Origin: Planctomycetaceae bacterium
GTDB taxonomy: Bacteria; Planctomycetota; Planctomycetia; Planctomycetales; Planctomycetaceae
Length of the DNA stretch: 34,633 nt
Assembly: GCA_028284885.1 (NCBI GenBank)
Contig: JANQQW010000159.1
Coordinates: 1-34,633 of the forward strand
Direction of reading: 5' to 3'
Both the position numbers and the translations under genes were made by a program. The notes below the pieces were generated by a model. That model saw nothing but the letters and a program-made list of their open reading frames with translations, was not told the DNA's origin and ran no database searches. Of this stretch, positions 26,935 to 34,633 are shown piece after piece. Position 1 is the first letter of the stretch; each line of letters opens with the position of its first letter.

Positions 26935-27741
26935 TCACTCGCCGTCCCCCTGCACGAGGCGACGGTCGAAGTAGTTCACGCCCATGCCGGCGTCGATCAC
27001 GATGCCCTGCGCGTTCACGCCCGACGACCGCGGGCTGAGCAGGAAGGCGATCGTGTTCGCCACCTCCTCGGTCCGGACGGCTTGCTTCCGCAGCGTCGCC
27101 TGCTCCGCGAACAGATAGCTGTCGACGTAGCCCGGGATGCCGGCCGACGACTGCGTCTTCAACAACCCCGGCTGCACGGCGTTGAAGCGGACCTGCGAGA
27201 ACTCCGAGAACGACTTCGCGAGGAAGCAGACCGCCGAGTCGAGGGCCGCCTTCACAGGGGCCATGTACCCGTAGTTCTCGGCCGCCATGCGGGTCGTCGA
27301 GATCGACGTCGCGACGACGCTGCCGTGCTCCGGGTCGAGCAGGTCCCGCAGCGCGTTCGAGACGGCGACGAACGAGAAGCACGACACGTCGATCGCCTGC
27401 AGGAACGCGGCCCGCGGCGTCTCGTGGAAGGGGAGCCAGCCGGCCGAGTAGTCGGCGAACGCGATCGAGTGCACGATCCCGTGCAGCTTCTCGTCCCCCA
27501 GCAGCTCACCCAACTCGTCCGGCAACCGGTCGATCGAGGACTGCTCGCCGACGTCGCAGACGAGGACCGGCGCGTCGCCGGCCACCTTCCGCACCGACTC
27601 CCGCCGCTCCTCGGTGTGCACCGAGTACACGACCTTCGCCCCCGCCTCCGCGAGCACCCGGCCCGTGTGGGCCGCCACGCTCTTCCGGTTCGCGAGCCCC
27701 AGCACGAGCACGGTCCGGCCTTCCAGCTTCAAGAAGTCCAA
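26935..27741 (-). CDS. fabI: Enoyl-[acyl-carrier-protein] reductase (FabI)
   Basis: 268 residues from a TTG start with GGAG seven nt upstream, giving the usual [16 protein letters not shown]-terminus. NAD(P)-binding GLANRKSVA at 15-23, [10 protein letters not shown] at 62-71, HSIAFA at 91-96. The FabI catalytic pattern Y157-x6-K164 with M160 is in place. FabI reduces enoyl-ACP in the last step of each fatty-acid elongation cycle. The second tyrosine of classical FabI (ten residues before Y157) appears replaced by I147 in [13 protein letters not shown], unlike E. coli SYLG. That may affect substrate or inhibitor binding. A FabI-like SDR is the alternative. Confidence 0.85.
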   Translation of the reverse strand: MDFLKLEGRTVLVLGLANRKSVAAHTGRVLAEAGAKVVYSVHTEERRESVRKVAGDAPVLVCDVGEQSSIDRLPDELGELLGDEKLHGIVHSIAFADYSAGWLPFHETPRAAFLQAIDVSCFSFVAVSNALRDLLDPEHGSVVATSISTTRMAAENYGYMAPVKAALDSAVCFLAKSFSEFSQVRFNAVQPGLLKTQSSAGIPGYVDSYLFAEQATLRKQAVRTEEVANTIAFLLSPRSSGVNAQGIVIDAGMGVNYFDRRLVQGDGE

Positions 27742-27766
27742 CGCACGACTCCACGGAACGGTTCGG

Positions 27767-28519
27767 TCACCCGGCCTTCACACAGTCCAGCAGGATCGCG
27801 GGCGGCTGGTCGAGCATCGTCGACCAGTACTCGCGATCGTCCTCGCCGTCCGGCGACGGGGCGAGTTCCATCGCGTGGAACCTCACGTCGACGAACCCCG
27901 CGGCCGTGAAGGCCTCCTCGTAGGCGGCGAACGGAAGGTACCGGTTCTCGATGTCCAACGACGGGCCCGAGAGTTCGATGGTCCACAGGATTCTTGCCCC
28001 CTCGGCCACCTCGTCTTCGAGCGTGATCGTGAACCCGTACTGCGAGTAGTCGGCAGCCGGTTCGAACGCGTAGAGGTCGGGGTTGGTCAGCACGGTGACG
28101 AACCGTCCGCCCGGGGCGATCCGGCTGGCGAGGCCTCGGCACATCCGAGCGAGATCGTCCCGGTCCTCCGCGTAGACGAGCAGCCACGCGGCCACGGCCA
28201 GGTCGAACTTCTCGGGCGAACCGGGATCGCGGGCGTCCTCGACACGGTACTCGATCCCCCGCGGCTCGGCGGCCTCCTGAGTCCGGGCCAGGTCGATCAT
28301 CCGCTCCGAGAGATCGACCCCCACCACGCCTTCCGCCCCGGCGTCCGCCAACTGACGAGTGAAGTGCCCCTCGCCGCACGCGACGTCGACGACCCGCTTG
28401 CCCCGCACGTCGCCGATCAGCTTCCGAAACGAGTAACCCTCGACCCGCGACCGCCAGGGCTGCCGCTTCGCCTCCTGGTACTGGGCCGCCACACCGTCGG
28501 CGTTGTAGTCCGTCTCCAA
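27767..28519 (-). CDS. Class I SAM-dependent methyltransferase
   Basis: 250 residues from a TTG preceded by a perfect AAGGAG six nt upstream, giving [20 protein letters not shown]. An in-frame TTG 63 nt further up gives a non-conserved tail without SD. Motif [16 protein letters not shown], acidic strand-2 end [14 protein letters not shown], and motif III-like [10 protein letters not shown] are all canonical for Methyltransf_25/11 proteins. The N-terminal DYNxxxVAxxYxxxK is common in small-molecule methyltransferases and cyclase-associated enzymes. Substrate not predictable. Same strand as fabI, 25 nt upstream of it, so possibly co-transcribed. Confidence 0.85.
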   Translation of the reverse strand: METDYNADGVAAQYQEAKRQPWRSRVEGYSFRKLIGDVRGKRVVDVACGEGHFTRQLADAGAEGVVGVDLSERMIDLARTQEAAEPRGIEYRVEDARDPGSPEKFDLAVAAWLLVYAEDRDDLARMCRGLASRIAPGGRFVTVLTNPDLYAFEPAADYSQYGFTITLEDEVAEGARILWTIELSGPSLDIENRYLPFAAYEEAFTAAGFVDVRFHAMELAPSPDGEDDREYWSTMLDQPPAILLDCVKAG

Positions 28520-28622
28520 GACACGCTCCTTGACTCGTGGAAGGCCCGCCGAGACTGTGACGACTCCGGCCCCGTGTCGCAATTCGCACCGGCTGCCCGG
28601 CGCTGGTCTCGCGGCCTCCTGC

Positions 28623-28628
28623 TAGACT
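28623..28628 (+). promoter_or_regulatory. Possible -10 element of second F-type gene
   Basis: TAGACT, 43 nt before the GTG start of the F-type gene; the same hexamer lies upstream of rpsT at 2931. No good -35 box is seen at the expected distance, so this is weak. Confidence 0.2.
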
Positions 28629-28670
28629 TGCTCGAGTCGCTTCCCGGAACCCGTACCACCGAACCGAATC

Positions 28671-29714
28671 GTGTTCTCGCCGCAGCTCGGTTGGAAGTCG
28701 CTCGCCGTTCTCTGCGACTCGCTCTCGAAGTTGCTCGGGGCGGGCGTCGACGTGCGGCGGGCGTTCGCCAAGTCCGCCCGCAAGGCGAGCGACCCGCGGT
28801 GCGCCCTAGCCGTCCAGCACGTCGTCGACGGGATCAACGAGGGGGGGACCGTCGCCGACGGCATGCGGGACCAGCCCGGCGTCTTCCCCAACGTCATGGT
28901 CGACCTCGTCGACGTCGCCGAGCAGACCGGCATGATGCCGGAGATCTTCGAGCACCTCCGCAACCACTACGAGAGCAACCTGAAGCTGCGGCGGACCTTC
29001 GTCGGGCAGATCACCTTCCCGCTGATCCAGTTCGTCGCCGCGATCTTCATCGTCGCCTTCCTCATCGTGGTCAACGGCTGGGTCGCCCAGAACAGCCAGG
29101 GCCGGCCGCTCGACATCCTCGGCTTCGGACTGTTCGGACCAACCGGTGCCGTCACCTGGCTGACCTACGTCTTCGGGTCGGTCGTGGTCCTCTTCGTCTG
29201 CTACCAGCTGCTCACCCGGCTGCTCGCCGGCAAGGCCCTCGTGCACTCGTTGCTGCTGAAGGTCCCGGTCGTCGGCCACTGCATGCAGAGCTTCGCGATC
29301 GCCCGGTTCTCGTGGAGCTTCTTCCTCACCCAGCAGACCGGCATGCCGATCGAGCGGTCCCTGGAGGCGAGCCTGAAGGCGACGGGGAACGGGGCCTTCG
29401 TCGCGAGGATCCCGGACGTGCAGGCGGCCGTGCGGGCCGGCGAGGAACTCACGCTCGCCCTCGCGGACACCGGGCTGTTCCCGGAGGAGTACATCGAGAT
29501 GGTGCACGTCGGCGAGACGACCGGCACCGTGCCGGAGACGCTGGAGCGGCTGTTCCCGCAGTTCGAGGAGTCGGCCCGCCGCAGCCTCGCCGGCCTCGCG
29601 ACCACGTTCAGCTGGGGCGTCCGCGTCCTCGTCGGCCTGTTCGTCGCCTTCTTCGTGTTCCGCGTCTTCTCGTTCTACGTCGGACTGATCAACGGCCTCG
29701 TCAACGAGATTTGA
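28671..29714 (+). CDS. Stand-alone type II secretion F family membrane protein
   Basis: 347 residues from a GTG; no SD is visible upstream. Two T2SSF domains: residues 8-130 (LAVLCDSLSKLLGAGVDVRRAF, MVDLVDVAEQTGMMPEIFEHL) and about 205-335 (FSWSFFLTQQTGMPIERSL, MVHVGETTGTVPETLERL). Three membrane segments near 115-135, 158-180 and 315-338. Unlike the F protein in the pilus block it lacks the MPVYxYxA N-terminal strand region, and it is divergent from the methyltransferase gene rather than beside an ATPase. It may serve as an alternative platform for the same ATPases; this is inference. Confidence 0.88.
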   Translation: MFSPQLGWKSLAVLCDSLSKLLGAGVDVRRAFAKSARKASDPRCALAVQHVVDGINEGGTVADGMRDQPGVFPNVMVDLVDVAEQTGMMPEIFEHLRNHYESNLKLRRTFVGQITFPLIQFVAAIFIVAFLIVVNGWVAQNSQGRPLDILGFGLFGPTGAVTWLTYVFGSVVVLFVCYQLLTRLLAGKALVHSLLLKVPVVGHCMQSFAIARFSWSFFLTQQTGMPIERSLEASLKATGNGAFVARIPDVQAAVRAGEELTLALADTGLFPEEYIEMVHVGETTGTVPETLERLFPQFEESARRSLAGLATTFSWGVRVLVGLFVAFFVFRVFSFYVGLINGLVNEI

Positions 29715-29717
29715 CGA

Positions 29718-30056
29718 ATGCCCGAGGGGCCAACCATGCGTGCGGGGCAGGAGTGGAAGACGCTGGACGTGGTGATCGTCGTCTCGACGACGCTGGTCGG
29801 CCTCGTCGGCGGCGTCGCCGTGTTCAACTCGGTGGACGCGGAGGCGGGAGACCTGTTCTTCCTGACGTGGCTGTGCCCGTTCCTCGGCTGCGGCCTGGGG
29901 CTGGCCCTCGTCGACCGCCTGATGAGCCGCCGCACCCGCGGCACCGTCTGCCCCACCTGCGGCGTCAAGATCACCACCCCCGAATGCCCCGTCTGCGGCG
30001 ACGCCCGCGTGGAACCGAAGGCAACCTCGATCGAGGAGTTCCTGGGGGACGGGTGA
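29718..30056 (+). CDS. Small membrane protein with zinc ribbon
   Basis: 112 residues, 3 nt after the stop of the F-type gene and so probably co-transcribed. Two hydrophobic segments (about 18-37 and 46-64) are followed by a cytoplasmic-type zinc ribbon CPTCGVKITTPECPVCGD, with two CxxC pairs. A short acidic tail ends the protein (SIEEFLGDG). Function unknown; the pairing with an F-type protein suggests a role in the same membrane complex, which is inference. The next gene is convergent, 24 nt away. Confidence 0.65.
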   Translation: MPEGPTMRAGQEWKTLDVVIVVSTTLVGLVGGVAVFNSVDAEAGDLFFLTWLCPFLGCGLGLALVDRLMSRRTRGTVCPTCGVKITTPECPVCGDARVEPKATSIEEFLGDG

Positions 30057-30080
30057 ACTGTCAGTTGGCCGGACCGTCGT

Positions 30081-30743
30081 TCATTCCGAGGACGGCATCC
30101 AATGCCCAACATCCACGAAAGTGCTGGGTACCTCCGCGGAGTTGGTCAAGAAGAAGTCGGTCGTCACACCCCAATCCTCTACGGCATCTCCAAGGACAGG
30201 CAACTCGTCGAACCGCCGTTCGTCGTAGATCGCACGAGCCCAAGCCAAGATCGAAGGCGAGTCGGCTGGCCCCCACTGGGGAGCGAACGGCGGACGGACG
30301 ATGTCCCGGATGACCTCAATGGCGTCGGCCCAGCCGTCCCTGCCTGCATCTCTCTGTCGGAACATCGCCTGGCTCATCAGCTGTTGGCACGCAGCCGTCG
30401 ACTCCCCCTGCCTGACGAGCAAGAGCGCAGCCCGCCACAGTTCCGCTCGTACTGCGTCTTCGCTCGCCAGGTGCCGCCACAATCGTCGAGGGGGGGCGAG
30501 CCGCAACCGCACGGCGTCCCGTTGAGAGGAGGTACAGTGACTGTCCGCGAACTCCTTCGCCGTTCGCAGGCACAGCATCACTTCCGAGTCCTCAAGCGTC
30601 TCCCCAAAGAACCGCCGCAGGAGAGCACAGGCAAGCAGTCTGGAGCGTCGTCGCCACTCTTTCTTCGGCAGCAGTTTCTGAGCCGTGTGCAGCAGCAGGT
30701 CGGTGCGGTGTGTCCCAATCCAGTCTTCGTGAGTCTCGAGCAT
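30081..30743 (-). CDS. Planctomycete-type paralogous family protein, copy 2
   Basis: 220 residues from the ATG at MLETHEDWIGTH; longer starts give a low-complexity extension. Shares the same layout as the next gene: N-terminal W, then LLPKKEWRRRSRLLACALLRR, a helical middle (TAKEFADSH), and near the C-terminus IRDIVRPPFAPQWGP, ARAIYDERRFDELPVLGDAVEDWG and VGHWM. This resembles a family expanded in Gemmata-like planctomycetes (IYDERxFDxLPVLADALEEAG ... RGCWVxDLLL). Function unknown. The C-terminal part is more diverged than in copy 1. Confidence 0.7.
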   Translation of the reverse strand: MLETHEDWIGTHRTDLLLHTAQKLLPKKEWRRRSRLLACALLRRFFGETLEDSEVMLCLRTAKEFADSHCTSSQRDAVRLRLAPPRRLWRHLASEDAVRAELWRAALLLVRQGESTAACQQLMSQAMFRQRDAGRDGWADAIEVIRDIVRPPFAPQWGPADSPSILAWARAIYDERRFDELPVLGDAVEDWGVTTDFFLTNSAEVPSTFVDVGHWMPSSE

Positions 30744-30809
30744 TGGGCTACGGGCCGCTGGGGTTGACGTCTTGCCTTCGGCACTCCGTCGAGGACAGGC
30801 CTCCACGAC

Positions 30810-31520
30810 TCAAGGTTCGTTCTGAAGCAAGGCATCCAGTGCCCAGCAACCTCGGTAGTGCGGTCCAGACTGCTGCAGGTGGCGGATGATGCGAATGTCG
30901 TCGAAGCCGGCCTCCTCGAGTGCATCGCCAAGTACGGGGAGTTCCTCGAACCGACCTTCGTTGTAGATGCGACGAGACCAGCGCTCTAGGTCCGCATCCA
31001 TTGGCGGTCGGGGGTGTCGCGGCGCGAACGGACACCTCAAGACATCTCGGACGACGTCGGCACAACGAGCCGCCGATGTGTCGAGGGTGTCTTTCCAAGC
31101 ATCGACAATGCCGGGACTCCAGTCGCCGTGCCGTCGCTGGACCTCGGTCTCCATGGTGATGCTCACAACTACCTGACAGGACACCAGGAGATCACGACTC
31201 GCACAACGAAGTCGGTCGATGATCTGCCGGACGGGTGCGTCCTGTTCGATCAGACCATCCGTTCCCGGCAGAACGAAGTCGGATCGATAGTGATGGAACG
31301 CGATGGTGGCGTCGTGACCGTCGGCGAAGTCTTCGGCAGCATCGACTGCCTGTACGAGCACATCGTGAAGGTCATTCGACAACACCGACGATCGGAAGAC
31401 CGCACATGCCGCAAGGCGCGCTGAGCGGCGCCACTCCCGTCTTGGGAGTTTGCGTAGAGCGGTTTCGAACAACCAAGTGGCGTCGTGGCATTCACGCCAT
31501 TGCTTGGGGTTCTTCAACAT
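30810..31520 (-). CDS. Planctomycete-type paralogous family protein, copy 1
   Basis: 236 residues; ATG lies 9 nt after the rny stop on the same strand, so it may be read through from rny. N-terminus MLKNPKQWRECHDATWLFETAL, then RKLPRREWRRSARLAACAVFRS. The C-terminus keeps the family consensus best: VRDVLRCPFAPRHPRPP, RIYNEGRFEELPVLGDALEE and PHYRGCWALDALL. Tandem duplication with copy 2 is clear from shared motifs in the same order. Its base composition looks less GC-rich than neighbouring genes, by eye. Function unknown. Confidence 0.72.
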   Translation of the reverse strand: MLKNPKQWRECHDATWLFETALRKLPRREWRRSARLAACAVFRSSVLSNDLHDVLVQAVDAAEDFADGHDATIAFHHYRSDFVLPGTDGLIEQDAPVRQIIDRLRCASRDLLVSCQVVVSITMETEVQRRHGDWSPGIVDAWKDTLDTSAARCADVVRDVLRCPFAPRHPRPPMDADLERWSRRIYNEGRFEELPVLGDALEEAGFDDIRIIRHLQQSGPHYRGCWALDALLQNEP

Positions 31521-31529
31521 GCGCGTAGC

Positions 31530-33077
31530 TCACCGCGCGAACTCCACGGCCCGGCTCTCGCGCAGCACCGTCACCTTGATCTCGCCGGGGTAGGTCAGGC
31601 TTTGTTCGATGGCCTGGGCCATTTCGCGGCACATGGTGGCGGCTTCGCGGTCGTTGACCTGGCCGGAGTCGACCACGACGCGGATCTCGCGGCCGGCCTG
31701 GACGGCGAAGGCCTGTTCCACGCCGGGGAAGCCGCAGGCGAGCGTCTCCAGTTCCTCCAGCCGTTTGACGTACTTCTCCAGCGTCTCGCGGCGGGCGCCG
31801 GGGCGGGAGGCGGAGACGGCGTCCGCGGCGGCGACGAAGACCGTGTAGATGTGGTCGACGCGGATGTCGTCGTGGTGGCCGGCCGCGGCGTGCACGACCT
31901 CCTCCCCCTCGCCGAACCGCTTGAGCAGTTCGGCCCCCACGGCCGGGTGGCCCCCCTCCATCTCGTGGTCGGCCGCCTTGCCGATGTCGTGCAGGAAGCC
32001 GCAGCGGCGGGCGAGCTCGCCGTCCATCCCGAACTGCTCGGCGATCATGCCGGTGAGGTAGGCGACCTCGACGGAGTGGCCGAGCACGTTCTGGCTGTAG
32101 CTCGTGCGGAACTGCAGCCGGCCCATCAGGTAGACGAGCCGTTCGTGCAGGTTGACGACGTTCGCCTCGCGGCAGGCCTCGAGGCCGTAGTCGCGGATGC
32201 GGTCGTCCATCTCCTGCTGGGTCTCGGCGACCACCTCCTCGATGCGGCTGGGGTGGATGCGGCCGTCCTGGATGAGCTTCTCCAGCGAGATGCGGGCGAT
32301 CTGCCGGCGGACGGTGTCGAACGCCGAGACGATGACGACGCCGGGCGTGTCGTCCACGATGACGTCGACGCCGGTCGACTTCTCGAAGGCGCGGATGTTC
32401 CGGCCCTCGCGGCCGATGATGCGGCCCTTCATCTCGTCGTTCGGCAGGTCGACGGAGGAGGTGGTCGACTCGGAGGTGTGCTGGGCGGCGTACCGCTGCA
32501 GGGCCATGCCGATGATCTCTCGGGCCTGCTTGTCGCACTCCTCCTTCAGCTTGCGTTGGTGCTCCAGGATGGCGGAGCCGGTCTCGTTGGCGAGCTGGGT
32601 CCGCAGCCGGTCGAGCAGCCGGTCGGTCGCCTCGTCCTTCGAGAGGCCGGAGATCTCGTAGAGCCGGTCCTGTTCCTCGGAGAGCACGCGGTCGAGTTCG
32701 GCGTTCTTCTTCTCGACCGCCTTCTGTCGCTCGGCCACCTTGTTCTGCTGCGTCTCGAGCATCCGTTCCTTCTTGAGGATGTCCTCCTGCTGCTCGTTGA
32801 GGAGGGACTCGCGTTTGTCGAGCCGCTTCTCCTCCTGGCGGACCTCCTCGCGTTCGGCGGCGAGCTGCTTCTCGAACTCCTCTCGGCGGGCGAGCCGTTC
32901 CTCCTTGGCCTCGATCTCGCGGTCCTTCTTGACCTGCTCGGCCTCGCGTTCGGCCTGCTGGACGATTTCGTCGCGGTTCTTGTAGGCGGCCCCTTGGCGG
33001 AGGCGGTCGAACACGAAACCGGCGACGGCCCCGAGCAACAGCCCGACCACCCCGGCGATGACCTCGACTCCAGGCAT
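31530..33077 (-). CDS. rny: Ribonuclease Y
   Basis: 515 residues, AGGGA 8 nt before ATG. Domain order is classical: an N-terminal membrane anchor ([18 protein letters not shown], residues 6-23), and a long charged coiled coil (about 30-180). A KH domain follows with [10 protein letters not shown] at 218-227, then an HD domain with H334 ([11 protein letters not shown]), HD at 363-364 (FLHDIGKA) and [16 protein letters not shown] at about 416-431. RNase Y is a membrane-tethered endoribonuclease that starts mRNA decay in many bacteria. All metal-binding residues visible are intact. Divergent from tilS. Confidence 0.97.
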   Translation of the reverse strand: MPGVEVIAGVVGLLLGAVAGFVFDRLRQGAAYKNRDEIVQQAEREAEQVKKDREIEAKEERLARREEFEKQLAAEREEVRQEEKRLDKRESLLNEQQEDILKKERMLETQQNKVAERQKAVEKKNAELDRVLSEEQDRLYEISGLSKDEATDRLLDRLRTQLANETGSAILEHQRKLKEECDKQAREIIGMALQRYAAQHTSESTTSSVDLPNDEMKGRIIGREGRNIRAFEKSTGVDVIVDDTPGVVIVSAFDTVRRQIARISLEKLIQDGRIHPSRIEEVVAETQQEMDDRIRDYGLEACREANVVNLHERLVYLMGRLQFRTSYSQNVLGHSVEVAYLTGMIAEQFGMDGELARRCGFLHDIGKAADHEMEGGHPAVGAELLKRFGEGEEVVHAAAGHHDDIRVDHIYTVFVAAADAVSASRPGARRETLEKYVKRLEELETLACGFPGVEQAFAVQAGREIRVVVDSGQVNDREAATMCREMAQAIEQSLTYPGEIKVTVLRESRAVEFAR

Positions 33078-33443
33078 GCGTCCGTCCCTTCGGCGAAGAC
33101 GGAACCTCGCGGCGGACGGCGCAACGCGGAACGTCCCGCGTCCGGCGGGGTGGCGATGCCAGCAGAAGCAGTGTGAACCGGGGGCGCTAACGCGTGTCGA
33201 GCGTGTGTTGGCAGCGAGTCGGCGTGCGCACCGGCAAAGGCCTCAGGGCGAGCGGCGGGTCGAGCCCGTCACCCACGCCCCACGTGCGACGCAGTCGCCG
33301 TGCGGCCGACGTCCGAAGGATCGCGACCTCGCGTTCCTCCCCCAGAACCAGCATGCGAACGACGACGACGCCCCCTTCGAGGAACCGACGCAGCACGCAC
33401 ACCAGCCAGTGCAGGAGAAGCGGAAGAGCGGTGTTCGAATCGC

Positions 33444-33458
33444 CAACCATCCTGGTTG
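33444..33458. repeat. Short inverted repeat
   Basis: CAACCA-tcc-TGGTTG, a perfect 6-bp stem with 3-nt loop, 39 nt before a second, stronger hairpin. Together they may form the 3' end of an RNA, but no T-run follows. Confidence 0.3.
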
Positions 33459-33496
33459 TCCCAACGGAACCGTACGGACTTCTTGCTGATCGCACC

Positions 33497-33514
33497 GGGG
33501 CGGCAAACCGCCCC
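33497..33514. terminator. GC-rich hairpin in rny-tilS gap
   Basis: GGGGCGG-caaa-CCGCCCC, a perfect 7-bp GC stem with a tetraloop. It has terminator-like stability but no T-run on either strand; role uncertain. Confidence 0.35.
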
Positions 33515-33613
33515 GTCACCCACCTGCCGTCGAACCTCGTGGCTCTGTCGGTTGGATTACGATCAGCATCGCTTCCGGACCGTCTTGGAGAAGGGCAGAC
33601 GGCCCCGGCCCGG

Positions 33614-33644
33614 TTGGTCCGGATGAGATGCGTAAACCTATACT
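33614..33644 (+). promoter_or_regulatory. Promoter candidate for tilS
   Basis: TTGGTC (33614-33619) and TATACT (33639-33644, five of six matches to TATAAT) on the plus strand, spaced by 19 nt, which is slightly long. The local sequence is AT-rich compared with its surroundings. A transcript would have a leader of about 55 nt before the tilS GTG. Confidence 0.4.
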
Positions 33645-33705
33645 ACAGTTGGGCTCGCGCCGGTCAACGCTGGGCTTACTCTGCTCGATCTCAGGTGGAA
33701 CGGCC

Positions 33706-34633
33706 GTGAATCGCGTGTTTCTGGACGCCCTCCGAACGGGCCTCGGCGACGTCCCGGACGACTCCCGGATCGTGGTCGGCGTCTCCGGCGGCGCGGACAG
33801 CGTCTCGCTGCTCTGCGGGCTGAACGAGACTCGCGGAGAACGGAGTCTTCAACTTCACGTCGCCCATCTCGACCACGGGCTGCGGCCAGGGTCGCGAACC
33901 GACGCCGACTGGGTGGCGGCCCTCGCCCGGTCACTCGGCCTCGCCGCAACGGCGGAGCACCAAGACGTGGCGTCGCTCGCCGAGGACTCGGGCGTGGGGC
34001 TCGAAGAGGCGGGGCGGCGGGCGAGGTACGCGTTCTTCGAACGTGTGGCCGCGGAGGTCGGGGCACGCTTCGTGGCCGTCGCCCACACGGCGGACGACCA
34101 GGCAGAGACGATTCTGCACCACGTGGTCCGAGGCACCGGGCTCGACGGACTCCGCGGCATGCCCCGCACGCGGTCGCTCGGCCCGTCGGTCCAGCTGGTT
34201 CGGCCGCTCCTCGACGTGTCCCGCCAAGCCGTCGAGGCGTACTTGTCCGACCTCGGCCAGCACTTCCTGACGGATCCGTCGAACTCGTCGGAGGCGTTCA
34301 CCCGCAACCGCATCCGGCACGAGCTGCTGCCGTTGCTGGAACGGGACTACAACCCGAGCGTCCGCGACGCCCTCCACCGGCTCAGCGCCCAGGTGAGTGA
34401 CGCGGCGGAGCTCGTACAGCAGAACGCCCGGGAGTTGCTGAAGCGATCGCTCGTCGAGGCCGCCGACGGGACGACCGACGGCAAGGGGGAACGTGTCCTA
34501 CTCGACGTCGCCACGCTGCAAGACGCGTCGGACCACGTGATGCGGGCGGCCTTCGTGGAACTGTGGCGTGACCGCGGATGGTCGCGGCAGCGGATGGGGT
34601 TCACCGAGTGGCAACGCCTCGTCGACGTCGCCC
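33706..34633 (+). CDS. tilS: tRNA(Ile)-lysidine synthase (3' end outside window)
   Basis: I translated 309 codons from the GTG at 33706 (AGGTGG upstream) to the right edge without a stop. The PP-loop SGGADS is at residues 27-32, then HVAHLDHGLRPGSRTDADWV, the AHTADDQAETILHHVVRGTG motif and NSSEAFTRNRIRHELLPLL. All are hallmarks of TilS, which converts C34 of tRNA-Ile(CAU) to lysidine using ATP and lysine so that it reads AUA. The N-terminal catalytic domain is complete; the C-terminal tRNA-binding domain is cut by the window. A second in-frame GTG nine bases downstream is an alternative start. Confidence 0.93.
   Translation, partial: MNRVFLDALRTGLGDVPDDSRIVVGVSGGADSVSLLCGLNETRGERSLQLHVAHLDHGLRPGSRTDADWVAALARSLGLAATAEHQDVASLAEDSGVGLEEAGRRARYAFFERVAAEVGARFVAVAHTADDQAETILHHVVRGTGLDGLRGMPRTRSLGPSVQLVRPLLDVSRQAVEAYLSDLGQHFLTDPSNSSEAFTRNRIRHELLPLLERDYNPSVRDALHRLSAQVSDAAELVQQNARELLKRSLVEAADGTTDGKGERVLLDVATLQDASDHVMRAAFVELWRDRGWSRQRMGFTEWQRLVDVA

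Larger units (their letters stand above)
33078..33705. other. 628-nt non-coding region between rny and tilS
   Basis: No convincing coding sequence; a 110-codon minus-strand frame (33187-33519) is Arg/Leu-rich and matches nothing known to me. It contains two perfect inverted repeats (33444-33458 and 33497-33514) and a promoter-like box before tilS. Such length is unusual in this compact window; it could hold an untranslated leader for rny, a small RNA or a decayed gene. Confidence 0.4.

Noticed and set aside
28520..28582. Longer start (TTG at 28582) for the second methyltransferase
   Set aside because: No SD there, and the added residues are not conserved-looking; the TTG at 28519 has a perfect AAGGAG at six nt.
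33423..33458. tRNA-like T-loop (GTTCGAATC) in the rny-tilS gap
   Set aside because: Only a weak 4-bp stem surrounds it and no matching acceptor, D or anticodon arm was found on either strand.
33187..33519. 110-codon minus-strand open frame
   Set aside because: No SD, no recognisable motif, Arg/Leu-rich composition like other shadow frames; not supported as a gene.

Overview
The window is about 34.6 kb of GC-rich, gene-dense bacterial chromosome. It most likely comes from a member of the Planctomycetota. The evidence is a DUF1559-type pilin-like protein with a C-terminal H-x9-DG motif, many small lineage-restricted proteins, a tandem pair of paralogues of a family I associate with Gemmata-like planctomycetes, frequent GTG/TTG starts, and housekeeping genes (rpsT, fabI, scpA, rny, tilS) scattered singly among accessory genes. 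I cannot name a genus. No rRNA, tRNA, CRISPR, prophage or insertion sequence was seen.

Left part (1-4.4 kb): on the minus strand, a membrane protein cut by the window edge sits behind an acyl-carrier-like membrane protein whose two ACP halves are in permuted order. Next come a small unknown protein and a DUF1573 exported protein. rpsT (S20) is on the plus strand and ends tail-to-tail, with a 19-nt overlap, against a degenerate nucleotidyltransferase/HD protein.

Centre (4.4-23.2 kb): one long minus-strand block encodes a type II secretion / type IV pilus-like machine. In transcription order it holds an E-type ATPase, PilT, a second E-type ATPase, an F platform protein, two G-like pseudopilins, H-, I- and J-like pseudopilins, a 1852-residue K-like protein and a DUF1559 prepilin-like protein. 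The E-F-G-G-H-I-J-K order is that of T2SS operons, but PilT is a pilus-retraction ATPase. No secretin, C, L, M or prepilin peptidase is present. The K-like protein is several times the usual size and carries Ca-binding-type Asp/Asn/Gly loops. Gaps inside this block carry 7-nt-periodic repeats, including an inverted pair that could fold into a long hairpin. A TTGACA-type promoter candidate lies upstream of the first ATPase.

Right part (23.5-34.6 kb): a TrkH potassium transporter (minus) is divergent from scpA and a methyltransferase (plus). FabI and a second methyltransferase follow on the minus strand, both with TTG starts supported by Shine-Dalgarno (SD) sequences. A second, stand-alone F-type membrane protein and a small membrane zinc-ribbon protein are on the plus strand. 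Then come the tandem paralogues behind rny (RNase Y) on the minus strand, a roughly 630-nt non-coding stretch, and tilS, which runs off the right edge.
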